A stretch of 27,031 bases of DNA from VMCP01 sp964645755 (GTDB lineage: Bacteria; Bacteroidota; Bacteroidia; NS11-12g; UBA955). Of the stretch, positions 7,755-15,801 are shown one piece after another (the stretch's first letter is position 1; each line of letters opens with the position of its first letter). The DNA is taken from assembly GCA_964645755.1 (NCBI GenBank), contig CAZYBT010000025.1, positions 1 to 27,031 of the forward strand. The letters are read 5' to 3'. Both the position numbers and the translations under genes were made by a program. Under the pieces are notes generated by a model. It ran no database searches, was not told where the DNA came from, and saw nothing but the letters and a program-made list of their open reading frames with translations.

Positions 7755-7772
7755 AACTTTTGTTTAAAAGTT
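7755..7772. other. Small hairpin after the M43 protease gene
   Basis: AACTTTT (7755-7761) pairs with AAAAGTT (7766-7772) around a GTTT loop. It sits 6 bases before the right copy of the 19-bp repeat. There is no T tract on the plus strand, so it is not a standard terminator. Confidence 0.35.
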
Positions 7773-7777
7773 CACCG

Positions 7778-7796
7778 AAAACCAAATGTCCCTCAA
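7778..7796 (+). repeat. 19-bp direct repeat, right copy
   Basis: This copy is identical to 6173-6191 and lies downstream of the M43 protease gene, just after a small hairpin. The copies are 1605 bp apart. Confidence 0.8.
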
Positions 7797-7890
7797 AAAA
7801 AATGACAAATTCACCAAAAAGTGAAATTTAAATAGGTGTAAAAGTGGTATCTTTAGCGGAAATATTTTGATAATAAAATTGCCAAACGCT

Positions 7891-9201
7891 ATGAATGATA
7901 TCATTTGTCCTAATTGTAAAAAAGCATTTAAAGTAGATGAAGCGGGCTTCGCCGATATTTTAAAGCAAGTAAGAGATCACCAATTTGAAGAGGAAATTAA
8001 ATCCCGCATGGTAATTGCTGAGCGTGAAAAGGAAAGCGCAGTAAAACTGGCTGAGGCAAACCTTAAAAACGCACTTCAAACGCATCTTACCAAAAAAGAC
8101 GCTGAAATTGCTGATTTGAAGGCTAGGGCAGAGAGAGCTTTAAACGATCAATCTGCCAAAAAAGACGCTGAAATTGCTGCCATGAAAGCGGTTATTGACA
8201 ACGCTGAGTTAGAGAAGCAATTGAAAATAGCAGAAGCGGTTAAAGCCATCGAAAAAGAGAGAGATGAATTGTTGAATAATCTCAGAAACAAAGAGCTTGA
8301 GATGCAAGTGTCGGAAACAAACCTGAAGGAGAAATATACGGCAGAAATTAGAAGTAAAGAAGAAATCATTCGAATAAAAGACGAAGAAATTGCTTTTAGA
8401 AAAGACATGAAGCTTAAATTGTCGACCAAAATGTTGGGAGAATCGTTGGAACAACACTGCGAAATTGAGTTTAATAAGTTGAGAGCAACGGCTTTCCCTA
8501 AAGCAAATTTTGATAAGGACAATGATTCTAGAACAGGGAGTAAAGGCGATTTCATTTACAGAGAATTTGATGACGATGGCAATGAAATCATTTCAATCAT
8601 GTTTGAAATGAAAAATGAAGGAGATGAAACCGCCACCAAGAAAAAAAATGAGGATTTTCTGAAAGAATTGGATAAAGACAGAACAGAGAAAAAGTGTGAA
8701 TACGCCGTTTTGGTGAGTTTGTTGGAAGCCGATAGTGAATTGTATAATACAGGTATTGTTGATGTTGCACACAAATTCCCGAAGATGTATGTGGTTCGTC
8801 CTCAATTTTTCATTCCAATTATTACCTTGTTGCGCAATGCTGCCATGAATTCAATGAAGTACAAGGCAGAATTGCAGACCATGAAAAATCAGAACATCGA
8901 TATTACCAATTTTGAAGAAAACATCAATGCCTTCAAAGATGGGTTTGCACGAAATTATGAACTTGCGAGTAAGAAGTTCAAAGTTGCCATCGATGAAATC
9001 GATAAAACCATAGACCATTTACAAAAGACAAAGGATGCGTTATTGTCGTCTGAAAACAATTTGCGATTGGCAAACAACAAGGCGGAGGAATTAACCATCA
9101 AAAAGCTCACTCGTGGCAATCCAACAATGAGTGCTAAATTCGACGAGTTGAAAAAAGGAAATGGTAGTTTAGAAATAGATTCTGAAGACACTGATGATTA
9201 A
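7891..9201 (+). CDS. DUF2130 protein: single Cys pair, coiled coil, nuclease-like domain
   Basis: Starting at ATG 7891 gives 436 residues and puts the CPNC knuckle (residues 6-9) at the N terminus, as usual in DUF2130. An upstream TTG at 7867 is less likely. Residues about 30-175 are rich in Lys, Glu and Ala and form a long coiled coil with a repeated segment KKDAEIA. The C-terminal half carries GSKGDFIYRE (Asp220) and MFEMKNE (Glu239-x-Lys241), which fits a PD-(D/E)xK restriction-endonuclease-like core, followed by VVRPQFFIPIITLLRNAA. The family's role is not known to me; DNA cleavage or repair is inference from the fold. It is cytosolic. Its last 8 bases overlap the next gene. Confidence 0.8.
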   Translation: MNDIICPNCKKAFKVDEAGFADILKQVRDHQFEEEIKSRMVIAEREKESAVKLAEANLKNALQTHLTKKDAEIADLKARAERALNDQSAKKDAEIAAMKAVIDNAELEKQLKIAEAVKAIEKERDELLNNLRNKELEMQVSETNLKEKYTAEIRSKEEIIRIKDEEIAFRKDMKLKLSTKMLGESLEQHCEIEFNKLRATAFPKANFDKDNDSRTGSKGDFIYREFDDDGNEIISIMFEMKNEGDETATKKKNEDFLKELDKDRTEKKCEYAVLVSLLEADSELYNTGIVDVAHKFPKMYVVRPQFFIPIITLLRNAAMNSMKYKAELQTMKNQNIDITNFEENINAFKDGFARNYELASKKFKVAIDEIDKTIDHLQKTKDALLSSENNLRLANNKAEELTIKKLTRGNPTMSAKFDELKKGNGSLEIDSEDTDD

Positions 9202-9520
9202 AATTTCACAAAAAAACAAAATAACTGATTTAAAATTACAGGCGGCAGAGCCACCGGTAAATCGGCAATCCAATGATGGGGATTCTGGAAACCGTGTTAT
9301 ACTTGGATGGTTATACCGCGGTGAAAAAGGATTTTTTGCTGAGGGATGTCTTCACGCGAACCGTCTGTTTATTCGGTGGGAAATTGACGAATTTGGTGAT
9401 TATTTAGTACCAATAGATACCATGCGTTTGGAACATACGGAAGGACTTTCAGCCGAAGATATCGAAAAGCTTGAAATATGGGGGATTAACGGATTGACGT
9501 GGTTGCTGGGATTGCGATAA
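9194..9520 (+). CDS. Small conserved-looking protein of unknown function
   Basis: This 108-residue cytosolic protein has no domain I recognise. Its ATG lies within the end of the DUF2130 gene (8-base overlap), so the two are probably translated together. The N-terminal 30 residues are polar and likely flexible. The rest predicts as beta strands (VILGWLYRGEKGFFAEG, RLFIRWEIDEFGDYLVPIDTM) and ends in a helix with Trp residues (LEIWGINGLTWLLGLR). A partner or regulator role for the DUF2130 protein is suggested only by the overlap. Codon use looks like that of its neighbours. Confidence 0.65.
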   Translation: MIKISQKNKITDLKLQAAEPPVNRQSNDGDSGNRVILGWLYRGEKGFFAEGCLHANRLFIRWEIDEFGDYLVPIDTMRLEHTEGLSAEDIEKLEIWGINGLTWLLGLR

Positions 9521-9570
9521 AGCGTATTTATTTTGTGCAGCAGAGTAGATGTTGTTATATTCAAATTTGC

Positions 9571-9658
9571 ATTCGTAATTTCAATTTCACCGAGAGCCCG
9601 AATTTTGTATAAGTATTGATTGAAAATTACTTAGCGGTGATAATTTGTGAATTAATTT
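9571..9658. repeat. 88-bp direct repeat, copy A
   Basis: This matches 11440-11527 at 85 of 88 positions (differences at 9577, 9627 and 9643). It lies between the convergent ends of the small unknown gene and the minus-strand lipoprotein gene. The repeat contains nested inverted arms: CACCG with CGGTG outside, and TAAGTA with TACTTA inside. One difference (9627) weakens the inner stem compared with copy B. Confidence 0.92.
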
Positions 9659-9664
9659 CAAAAC

Positions 9665-11362
9665 CTACGGCACTAACACACATTTTATATTGGAAAGTGA
9701 GAAGCCAGAGTTATCTGTCAAAGAGAATATCACATGAGTATCATCGGTGATGGTGAAGCTTAAAGTATGCTCATTATTGTCTTGATCCTTTAATTTGTAT
9801 GAGTTTGTATTTTTTTCTAAAATGCTAAAGTTCAAGGTGTAATTTTCAGTTGTTGTATTATCGACATCACCATTACACCCCGCAGCAGCTCTTCCAACAG
9901 TATATTCTCTAACTGATATTTCATCTTTGAACGATACCGTTAAATCACCAATATTGAAATCGCGCAATACTTGAGTTACTATATAATAGAGCTTGTATTT
10001 TTTAGCAAGGCTATCAAATCCGCAAAATTCATTTTTTTCATTGTTTTCATTGAAATCTGAGAGGTTTTGACATTTCCAATTTCCAACTAGCGAAAATGGT
10101 GTAAGTTGTGCATCAAAAGTAGCATTCACAACTATATCATTTTGATACTTACTTTGATATTTGATGGTAAACTTAAAATCTGTCTTGTCTTTTAAGTCGC
10201 TGACTGTTTTAATTTTGATACTATTATGTACGTCTTTAATCAATGTCAATTTAATTTTAGAATTTGAAACATTGGAAATGCTTAAATTATCAATTGATAA
10301 TGGGATATTCTTTTTCAAATCAGTTGGAGTTAGGTAATCGGAAGAATTAAATTCAATTTTTTTAACACCAAATAATTTGGATGAAAATAGATCAATACAA
10401 TAATTTATTTGTTTTGCCGCAGATGAAATTGCTTTTAAACCGCTAAACAACCATGCTGTGGAAGATTTATTCTCATCGGCCATTGAAATATTCGAACAGC
10501 TAGCGATTAAATTGATTGCAGATTCTTTGTCGTTTTTTAGTTTTAATACACCTCGTTCTCGAATCTCGATTAATTGATCTATTTGGACAACAGCATCACA
10601 GTGATTACTCAAGATTCGGTCAATTTCATTTCTCGATTTATACAAACAAACCATTCCCAGACTTAATCCAATTAGTCCAATTCCAGTCTTAGCAGTATAA
10701 ATGCCTGCCACAGTTAATCCAATTCCAGCGACCAAAAGTTTTTGGGATCTCGTAAAGTTTGTTTTAAAAGAGTTGAAGTTTTCGTCAATGTCGTAAACAT
10801 GGTATCTTCCTCTAAGGGAATCGAGAATCGATAAATCTCCCAAATCTAATGGAGGATTGTTGTATAATTTATTGGCTTCAATAAATTGTGCAGTTTTTAT
10901 TTTTTCAGACTCTGTTAAATTATTCCATTCATTTTTGATAATATCTTCCCAGAATTTGATTTCTCCTGAGTACTTTGAATTCAATTGGATATTTTTTGTA
11001 AAATTGAGTATACTGTCATAAGAAGTTTGAGGATTCATCATGATTAATTTTCCAATTGAGATTGTAAATTTATTATCTGCGTTAACAATGACTGGATAAT
11101 TGCCTTCGGGCAAATCTGGACAGATTCCATACAATGCACTGTCGTAATAATTAGTTTTTACAAATACACTACCAATTTGTATGCTGTCTGGCGCTGCTTT
11201 AATAAGTTCTGTGCAGTTGAACTTTACCAATTCAAATGGCAAAAACGTTGTTTTTTCAATGGAGAATTTAGGAAGGGTATTGACATTTGAGTTATTGGAA
11301 TTGTTCTCTTTTGAACAAGAAAAAATGAATATCAAAACGAAGATGAACTTAATTTTTTTCAT
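9665..11362 (-). CDS. Large lipoprotein of unknown function with internal hydrophobic hairpin and lipocalin-like C terminus
   Basis: I start at ATG 11362, which gives a lipoprotein signal (MKKIKFIFVLIFIFSC, Cys16) and sits just after a good promoter. The in-frame ATG at 11389 lies upstream of the -7 box. The 565-residue product has an Asn/Ser-rich linker, an Ig/TIG-like strand-rich part (about 32-108), a helical part, then an unusual Gly-rich hydrophobic stretch at about 208-241 (VAGIGLTVAGIY ... GLIGLSLGMVCLY) that could cross or dip into a membrane as a hairpin. Residues about 424-565, beginning LVGNWKCQN, look like a lipocalin-like beta-barrel domain. I know no function for it. The gene runs opposite to its neighbours and is bracketed by 88-bp direct repeats, which suggests it arrived as a unit. 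Confidence 0.72.
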   Translation of the reverse strand: MKKIKFIFVLIFIFSCSKENNSNNSNVNTLPKFSIEKTTFLPFELVKFNCTELIKAAPDSIQIGSVFVKTNYYDSALYGICPDLPEGNYPVIVNADNKFTISIGKLIMMNPQTSYDSILNFTKNIQLNSKYSGEIKFWEDIIKNEWNNLTESEKIKTAQFIEANKLYNNPPLDLGDLSILDSLRGRYHVYDIDENFNSFKTNFTRSQKLLVAGIGLTVAGIYTAKTGIGLIGLSLGMVCLYKSRNEIDRILSNHCDAVVQIDQLIEIRERGVLKLKNDKESAINLIASCSNISMADENKSSTAWLFSGLKAISSAAKQINYCIDLFSSKLFGVKKIEFNSSDYLTPTDLKKNIPLSIDNLSISNVSNSKIKLTLIKDVHNSIKIKTVSDLKDKTDFKFTIKYQSKYQNDIVVNATFDAQLTPFSLVGNWKCQNLSDFNENNEKNEFCGFDSLAKKYKLYYIVTQVLRDFNIGDLTVSFKDEISVREYTVGRAAAGCNGDVDNTTTENYTLNFSILEKNTNSYKLKDQDNNEHTLSFTITDDTHVIFSLTDNSGFSLSNIKCVLVP

Positions 11363-11369
11363 AATTAAA

Positions 11370-11400
11370 CAAAAGTAGATTATCGACAATCATAAATCAA
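11370..11400 (-). promoter_or_regulatory. Promoter of the minus-strand lipoprotein gene
   Basis: On the minus strand, TTG (11398-11400) is followed after 20 bases by TACTTTTG (11370-11377), a good Bacteroidetes promoter. The box ends 7 bases before the ATG at 11362, so the leader is only a few bases long. Confidence 0.6.
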
Positions 11401-11439
11401 TCCAATATCCAAATATACCAAAATTCGGGTATCTTTAAA

Positions 11440-11527
11440 ATTCGTTATTTCAATTTCACCGAGAGCCCGAATTTTGTATAAGTATTGATTGAAAAATACT
11501 TAGCGGTGATATTTTGTGAATTAATTT
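11440..11527. repeat. 88-bp direct repeat, copy B
   Basis: Second copy of the 9571-9658 repeat, 1869 bp away in the same orientation. It lies between the divergent lipoprotein and TonB-receptor genes. Here the inner inverted arms are perfect: TAAGTATT and AATACTTA, 8 bp around a 7-base loop, inside the outer CACCG/CGGTG arms. Confidence 0.92.
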
Positions 11528-11550
11528 AATGTTAACAATGGCTTAGTGAT

Positions 11551-11590
11551 ACCAAAATAATAGTGGGTTTGTTTTGAAAAACCAAAATAA
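11551..11590 (+). promoter_or_regulatory. Paired 10-bp repeats upstream of the TonB-dependent receptor
   Basis: ACCAAAATAA occurs at 11551-11560 and 11581-11590, exactly 30 bp apart, and the second copy ends 6 bases before the receptor ATG. No good TAnnTTTG box is visible here. The pair could be a regulator site. Confidence 0.3.
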
Positions 11591-11596
11591 ACTTTA

Positions 11597-14500
11597 ATGA
11601 AAAATCGAATTTTATTCTTAATCACGTTGTTATCGACCTGGCTGGTGAATGCTCAGGTGACAACGTCTTCCATGGGAGGATCAGTGATGAATTCAGGAAA
11701 GGCTGTTGAAAATGCAGCCCTCAATGTAAAACTTATGACGACCAACGCAGAGTACAAAACTGTTACACGTAGCGATGGTTCATTTGACATTTTTAACATG
11801 AATGCTGGTGGACCTTACACCATTGAAATTTCAGCCCCTGGTTTGCAAACCATTACTTTTGAAAATGTTTATCTCACCTTAGGTGAAAATTACAAATTGG
11901 ATGCCGACTTTTCTAGTGGAGTATCAAAAATTGATGCTGTTTACATTTCAAAAAGCAATTTAAACAGTACAAAAACCGGAAGTGCAACCAACATTACTTC
12001 TCAAACTATCAACAACATGCCAACCATCAATCGTTCATTGAACGATTTCACTCGTTTAACGCCTCAAGCGGGCGGAAATAGTTCGTTCAATGGTAGAGAC
12101 GGTAGAATGAACAACATTACCATTGATGGGGCCAATTTTAACAACAACTTCGGATTAAGCACCAACAACATGCCTGGTGGCGATGCGCAACCAATATCTT
12201 TAGATGCTCTTGAAGCCGTTCAAGTAAACGTATCTCCATTTGATGTTCGTCAGAGTAATTTTACTGGTGCAGGTGTAAACGCCATCACTAAAAGCGGTTC
12301 AAACAAATTGTCGGCCTCAGTTTACAGTTATTTTAGAAACGAAAAAATGAATGGAACCAAAATTGGAGCAACCGAATTGACAAACATCCCTCAATCATCT
12401 TCTCAAATTTTAGGTTTCAGAGTAGGTGGTGCTATCAAAAAAGACAAAGTATTTTATTTTGCTAGCTTTGAAAGCGAAAATAAATCATATCCTGGATTGA
12501 GCTATTATCCAACAAAAGACGGTGTTGCCCCAAATACAGGTGATCCAAACCAATCGAGAGTGTTGGAAAGCGATTTGATTGCAGTGCGTAAACATTTGTT
12601 GGATAAATACAATTACGAAACGGGTGACTACACCAATTTGGGTAATTTTGCTACCCAGAATGTGAAATTTTTAGGAAGAATTGATTGGAATATCAACGCT
12701 AAGCACAAATTTACTGCACGTTATAACTATGTTCAAAATACCAATGATCAAGTGTTAAATGGAACGTCTGCACCAAATCCTAGATCATCATCTAATCGTT
12801 GGAGTGCAAATGCCATGAGTTTCGCAAATTCTAACTACTCATTCCTAAACACCGTTGGTTCTTTGGCTTTAGAATTAAAATCTAATTTGAATTCTAGAAT
12901 GAGTAACCAGTTATTGGTTACCGCAACAATGGTTGAAGATACCAGAAAAACAGGTAGCTCTCCATTTCCTTTTGTAGATATTAAAAAAGGTGGAGATCAA
13001 TACATTAGCTTTGGTTATGAATTGTTTTCATACAATAATAAAGTTGTAAACAACACATACTCCTTGATTGATAATTTCACTTATAACCTGAACAATCAAC
13101 ACACCATTACTGCAGGTGTAGCCTATGATCAAATGTATGTTGGAAATAGCTTTTTACGCTATGGAACGAGTTACTATCGTTATGATAGTTTGAGTCAATT
13201 TTTGAACGATAAAGCACCGAGCGCTTATGCTGTAACTTATGGTTACAATGGAAATAAAAATCCAATAGCCGAACTTGGTTTCGGACAATTAGCGGCTTAT
13301 GTGCAAGATGAATATCGCCCAATGAAGAACTTGAAAATTGTTGCCGGTATCCGTGTTGATCAACCAATTTATTTAACCACTCCTTTGGCGAATATCGGTT
13401 TCGATACTGCTAAAGTGTTAACAAAATTGTCGAATCCTGAAGGGAATGCAGTTGATTACGATCCTTCAACTTGGCCTAGCGCAAGTCCTTTATTCTCACC
13501 AAGAATTGGATTTAACTACGACGTAAAAGGAAATAAATCTCTTGTGATTCGTGGGGGGACAGGTATTTTTACCGGTAGATTGCCGTTTGTATGGTATACC
13601 AACCAACCAACAAATGCATACGGTTTGCAAGCTACTGTTGAATACACTGCTGCTGCAGATTTGAACAAATATCAAATCACTCAGTTCAATCCTGATGTGA
13701 ACGCGTACGTTGCAAATTTGCCACAACAAGCTGGTAAATTACCTAGCGGTGCATCTTTTGCATTGGTAGACAAAGCTTTCAACTTTCCACAAGTTTGGAG
13801 AACAAGTTTTGGTGTAGATGCAAAATTGCCATTGGGAATTGAAATGACGACTGACTTTATTTTCTCAAAATCATTAAACGACATTTATCAATACGATGCA
13901 AACATGCGTCCGTCAGACACAGTTTATTTTGCGGGTACTTCATATGAGCGTGCGGCGTTCACTAAATCTGCGGCGAGAAAATATGTTTCTACTGTGAACA
14001 ATGCCATGGTGCTTTCTAACACAAATGAAGGTTATGGTATGAGTGTAGCAGTTACATTGTCTAAAACTTTCAAAAATGGATTCTCAGCGGCTTTGAGTTA
14101 TGCATTTAACAATACAATGGATATCACCGCAAATCCAGGTTCTCAAGCAAATTCAGCTTGGTCAGGCAATCCAACTGCTCCAACAGCAATTGGTCAAAAC
14201 CAAAACACTCCTGCTTTGTCGTACTCTCAGTACTCAACGCCAAATAGATTGGTTGGTTCAGTGGCTTACAAATTCGAATATTTGAAGAATTTTGCAACCA
14301 CAATTTCATTGGTTTATGAGGGATACAATCAAGGTCGTTACAATTATGTTTACAGCTCCGATATTAATAACGACGGTTTGAATGGCAATGACATGATTTT
14401 CGTACACAAGTCTGCTGACATTAAATTCTCGGATATTAAATCTGGTTCTACAGTAATTGCAACTGCCGACGATCAAGCAAAAGCTTGGGATGCCTTTGTA

Positions 14501-14863
14501 GCGCAGGATGCTTACTTGAGTGCCAATGTTGGTAAATTTACCGAAAGATATGCTGCTACGATGCCTTGGTTAAATCAATTTGATTTGGCTATCAATCAAG
14601 ACATTATGAGAAACATTGGTAAAAATAACCACAAACTACAATTAAGTGTGAACATCATCAACGTTGGAAATTTAATTAATTCTGAATGGGGTGTGAGACA
14701 ACAGTTGACCGTAAGTAATGGAGCTGTTTTGAAATATAACAGTTCTTCGGACACTTATAACTTCAACACTGTAAACGGTAAATTACCTACCAGCACTTAC
14801 ACCAACATTTTGAATACGACGAATGTTTGGGGTATGCAAATTGGAGCTAGGTACACTTTCTAA
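11597..14863 (+). CDS. Oar-like TonB-dependent outer membrane receptor
   Basis: This 1088-residue protein has a signal peptide (cleavage after WLVNA), a carboxypeptidase-regulatory-like beta-sandwich at about 22-105 (GGSVMNSGKAVENAALNV), a plug domain (INNMPTINRSLNDFTRLTPQ, DGRMNNITIDGANFNNNFG, LEAVQVNVSPFDV) and a long beta-barrel ending in aromatic Phe (MQIGARYTF). The Oar-like subgroup is recognised from the NVSPFDVRQSNFTGAGVNAITKSG segment. Such receptors use TonB energy to bring ligands across the outer membrane; Oar-type members have also been linked to protein export or adhesion. The ligand is unknown and no SusD-like partner follows. It is monocistronic with a strong terminator directly after it. 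It is complete. Confidence 0.92.
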   Translation: MKNRILFLITLLSTWLVNAQVTTSSMGGSVMNSGKAVENAALNVKLMTTNAEYKTVTRSDGSFDIFNMNAGGPYTIEISAPGLQTITFENVYLTLGENYKLDADFSSGVSKIDAVYISKSNLNSTKTGSATNITSQTINNMPTINRSLNDFTRLTPQAGGNSSFNGRDGRMNNITIDGANFNNNFGLSTNNMPGGDAQPISLDALEAVQVNVSPFDVRQSNFTGAGVNAITKSGSNKLSASVYSYFRNEKMNGTKIGATELTNIPQSSSQILGFRVGGAIKKDKVFYFASFESENKSYPGLSYYPTKDGVAPNTGDPNQSRVLESDLIAVRKHLLDKYNYETGDYTNLGNFATQNVKFLGRIDWNINAKHKFTARYNYVQNTNDQVLNGTSAPNPRSSSNRWSANAMSFANSNYSFLNTVGSLALELKSNLNSRMSNQLLVTATMVEDTRKTGSSPFPFVDIKKGGDQYISFGYELFSYNNKVVNNTYSLIDNFTYNLNNQHTITAGVAYDQMYVGNSFLRYGTSYYRYDSLSQFLNDKAPSAYAVTYGYNGNKNPIAELGFGQLAAYVQDEYRPMKNLKIVAGIRVDQPIYLTTPLANIGFDTAKVLTKLSNPEGNAVDYDPSTWPSASPLFSPRIGFNYDVKGNKSLVIRGGTGIFTGRLPFVWYTNQPTNAYGLQATVEYTAAADLNKYQITQFNPDVNAYVANLPQQAGKLPSGASFALVDKAFNFPQVWRTSFGVDAKLPLGIEMTTDFIFSKSLNDIYQYDANMRPSDTVYFAGTSYERAAFTKSAARKYVSTVNNAMVLSNTNEGYGMSVAVTLSKTFKNGFSAALSYAFNNTMDITANPGSQANSAWSGNPTAPTAIGQNQNTPALSYSQYSTPNRLVGSVAYKFEYLKNFATTISLVYEGYNQGRYNYVYSSDINNDGLNGNDMIFVHKSADIKFSDIKSGSTVIATADDQAKAWDAFVAQDAYLSANVGKFTERYAATMPWLNQFDLAINQDIMRNIGKNNHKLQLSVNIINVGNLINSEWGVRQQLTVSNGAVLKYNSSSDTYNFNTVNGKLPTSTYTNILNTTNVWGMQIGARYTF

Positions 14864-14881
14864 TTTAAATCAAACTTCATG

Positions 14882-14909
14882 AAAAAAACCGCAGAAATGC
14901 GGTTTTTTT
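14882..14909 (+). terminator. Rho-independent terminator of the TonB-dependent receptor
   Basis: A 12-bp perfect stem (14882-14893 with 14898-14909: an A run, CCGCA / TGCGG, a T run) closes a GAAA loop and ends in seven T. The A run upstream means it could also work on the other strand. Confidence 0.93.
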
Positions 14910-14999
14910 GCTTTACCATTCATTGATGAGTAATTAAATAAATGTTGAGCATGATTTAAATGCATAAAAAAGATTGATTTTAAGGAAAAACCCCAAAAA

Positions 15000-15013
15000 T
15001 AATGATATCATTA
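15000..15013. promoter_or_regulatory. 14-bp perfect palindrome
   Basis: TAATGATATCATTA is a perfect palindrome about 88 bp upstream of the lipoprotein start at 15101. Its 12-bp core also occurs at 7894-7905, inside the first codons of the DUF2130 gene. The region 14910-15100 is otherwise AT-rich with no gene that I can support. Confidence 0.35.
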
Positions 15014-15100
15014 AGGAAAATTCATTAGTTGAATCATTCAAAATGGTTTTATTTCGTGTTACAACAAAATACTCAATCAATATAAAACACAAATTCATTT

Positions 15101-15721
15101 ATGATGCAAAATACTCAGATAAAAATCATCGTCACTTTTTTCTTAATTATATTTTTAAATTCTTGTAATCATATGATTTATAATGAGATTGGTTTTGGAG
15201 GCAATACCACCAATACAGGTATTTCGGCATTTTCTCAGCAACATGCAATGAAAGAAAATTCTGTTGATTTGAATCAGAGATTCTATAAATTTGATACTAT
15301 TGATTATAAATCCGAGTTAACATCCCTCAAGACGAATAAACCATTGAAATTAAAGGAGAGATTGATGTTGAAATTGGCGTTGAAAAATCTTCCCAAAGTA
15401 AAATTTGTGGATGATTATAGAAATTGGTTAAAAAAGAGTTTTCCTAAGAAAACAGGAAAAGTTCATATTCCGAATCAAATCAATAAAAATATAAAAATCG
15501 ACAAAATAACCAAAGCGAATTACAATGAAGATACTGTTGAAATAGGACTTTATATTGCTGGAATATCAGCTGGATTACTTTTAATAGTAATCTTGATTGG
15601 TACGAATACTAACGTCTTTAGAGGGTCGGAAGAAAGTTTATTTGGCTGTTTGATTACTGTTTTTTTGGGTTTGATTTTAATTGTAGGACTTTTAGTAGCC
15701 CTAATTGGTGCCATATTTTGA
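15101..15721 (+). CDS. Lipoprotein with C-terminal membrane hairpin, first of a pair
   Basis: This 206-residue protein of unknown function has a signal ending in FLNSC and, right after it, NHMIYNEIGFGGN. The middle is basic and helical (LKLKERLMLKLALKNLPKV). The C terminus has two hydrophobic segments, about 147-167 (IGLYIAGISAGLLLIVILIG) and 180-206 (LFGCLITVFLGLILIVGLLV). The next gene has the same plan, so they are probably paralogues. The plan (lipobox, polar linker, basic helix, two membrane segments) recalls Bacteroidetes lipoproteins with Pmp3- or DUF4190-like ends. A lipid anchor plus membrane spans could tether two membranes or place the protein in the inner membrane; this is inference. 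ATG codons at 15101 and 15104 are both possible. Confidence 0.68.
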   Translation: MMQNTQIKIIVTFFLIIFLNSCNHMIYNEIGFGGNTTNTGISAFSQQHAMKENSVDLNQRFYKFDTIDYKSELTSLKTNKPLKLKERLMLKLALKNLPKVKFVDDYRNWLKKSFPKKTGKVHIPNQINKNIKIDKITKANYNEDTVEIGLYIAGISAGLLLIVILIGTNTNVFRGSEESLFGCLITVFLGLILIVGLLVALIGAIF

Positions 15722-15801
15722 ATTGCAAATTTGCTATTGTTGATAATTCTAAATGCAATTGGCAGACATTTTAATTAATTTCGTGTAAAATCAATTTTTA
15801 T

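Noticed and set aside
7807..7829. Bulged inverted repeat AAATTCAC / GTGAAATTT
   Set aside because: It is short, AT-rich and without a T tract. It may be chance in a low-GC intergenic region.
7867..7890. TTG start for the DUF2130 gene
   Set aside because: ATG at 7891 places the CPNC knuckle at the usual distance from the N terminus.
8097..8170. Repeated segment encoding KKDAEIA in the DUF2130 gene
   Set aside because: Heptad-like repetition is ordinary for a coiled coil. It was not treated as a separate repeat element.
8148..8555. 135-residue minus-strand frame rich in Ser and Phe
   Set aside because: It mirrors the Lys/Glu-rich coiled coil of the DUF2130 gene on the other strand and has no start context or family features.
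11363..11389. Earlier ATG of the minus-strand lipoprotein
   Set aside because: It would lie upstream of the TACTTTTG box and would put nine extra residues before an otherwise normal lipoprotein signal.
14974..15168. 64-residue plus-strand frame before the first paired lipoprotein
   Set aside because: It is AT-rich with no recognisable features, overlaps the real lipoprotein gene out of frame and carries a palindrome instead.
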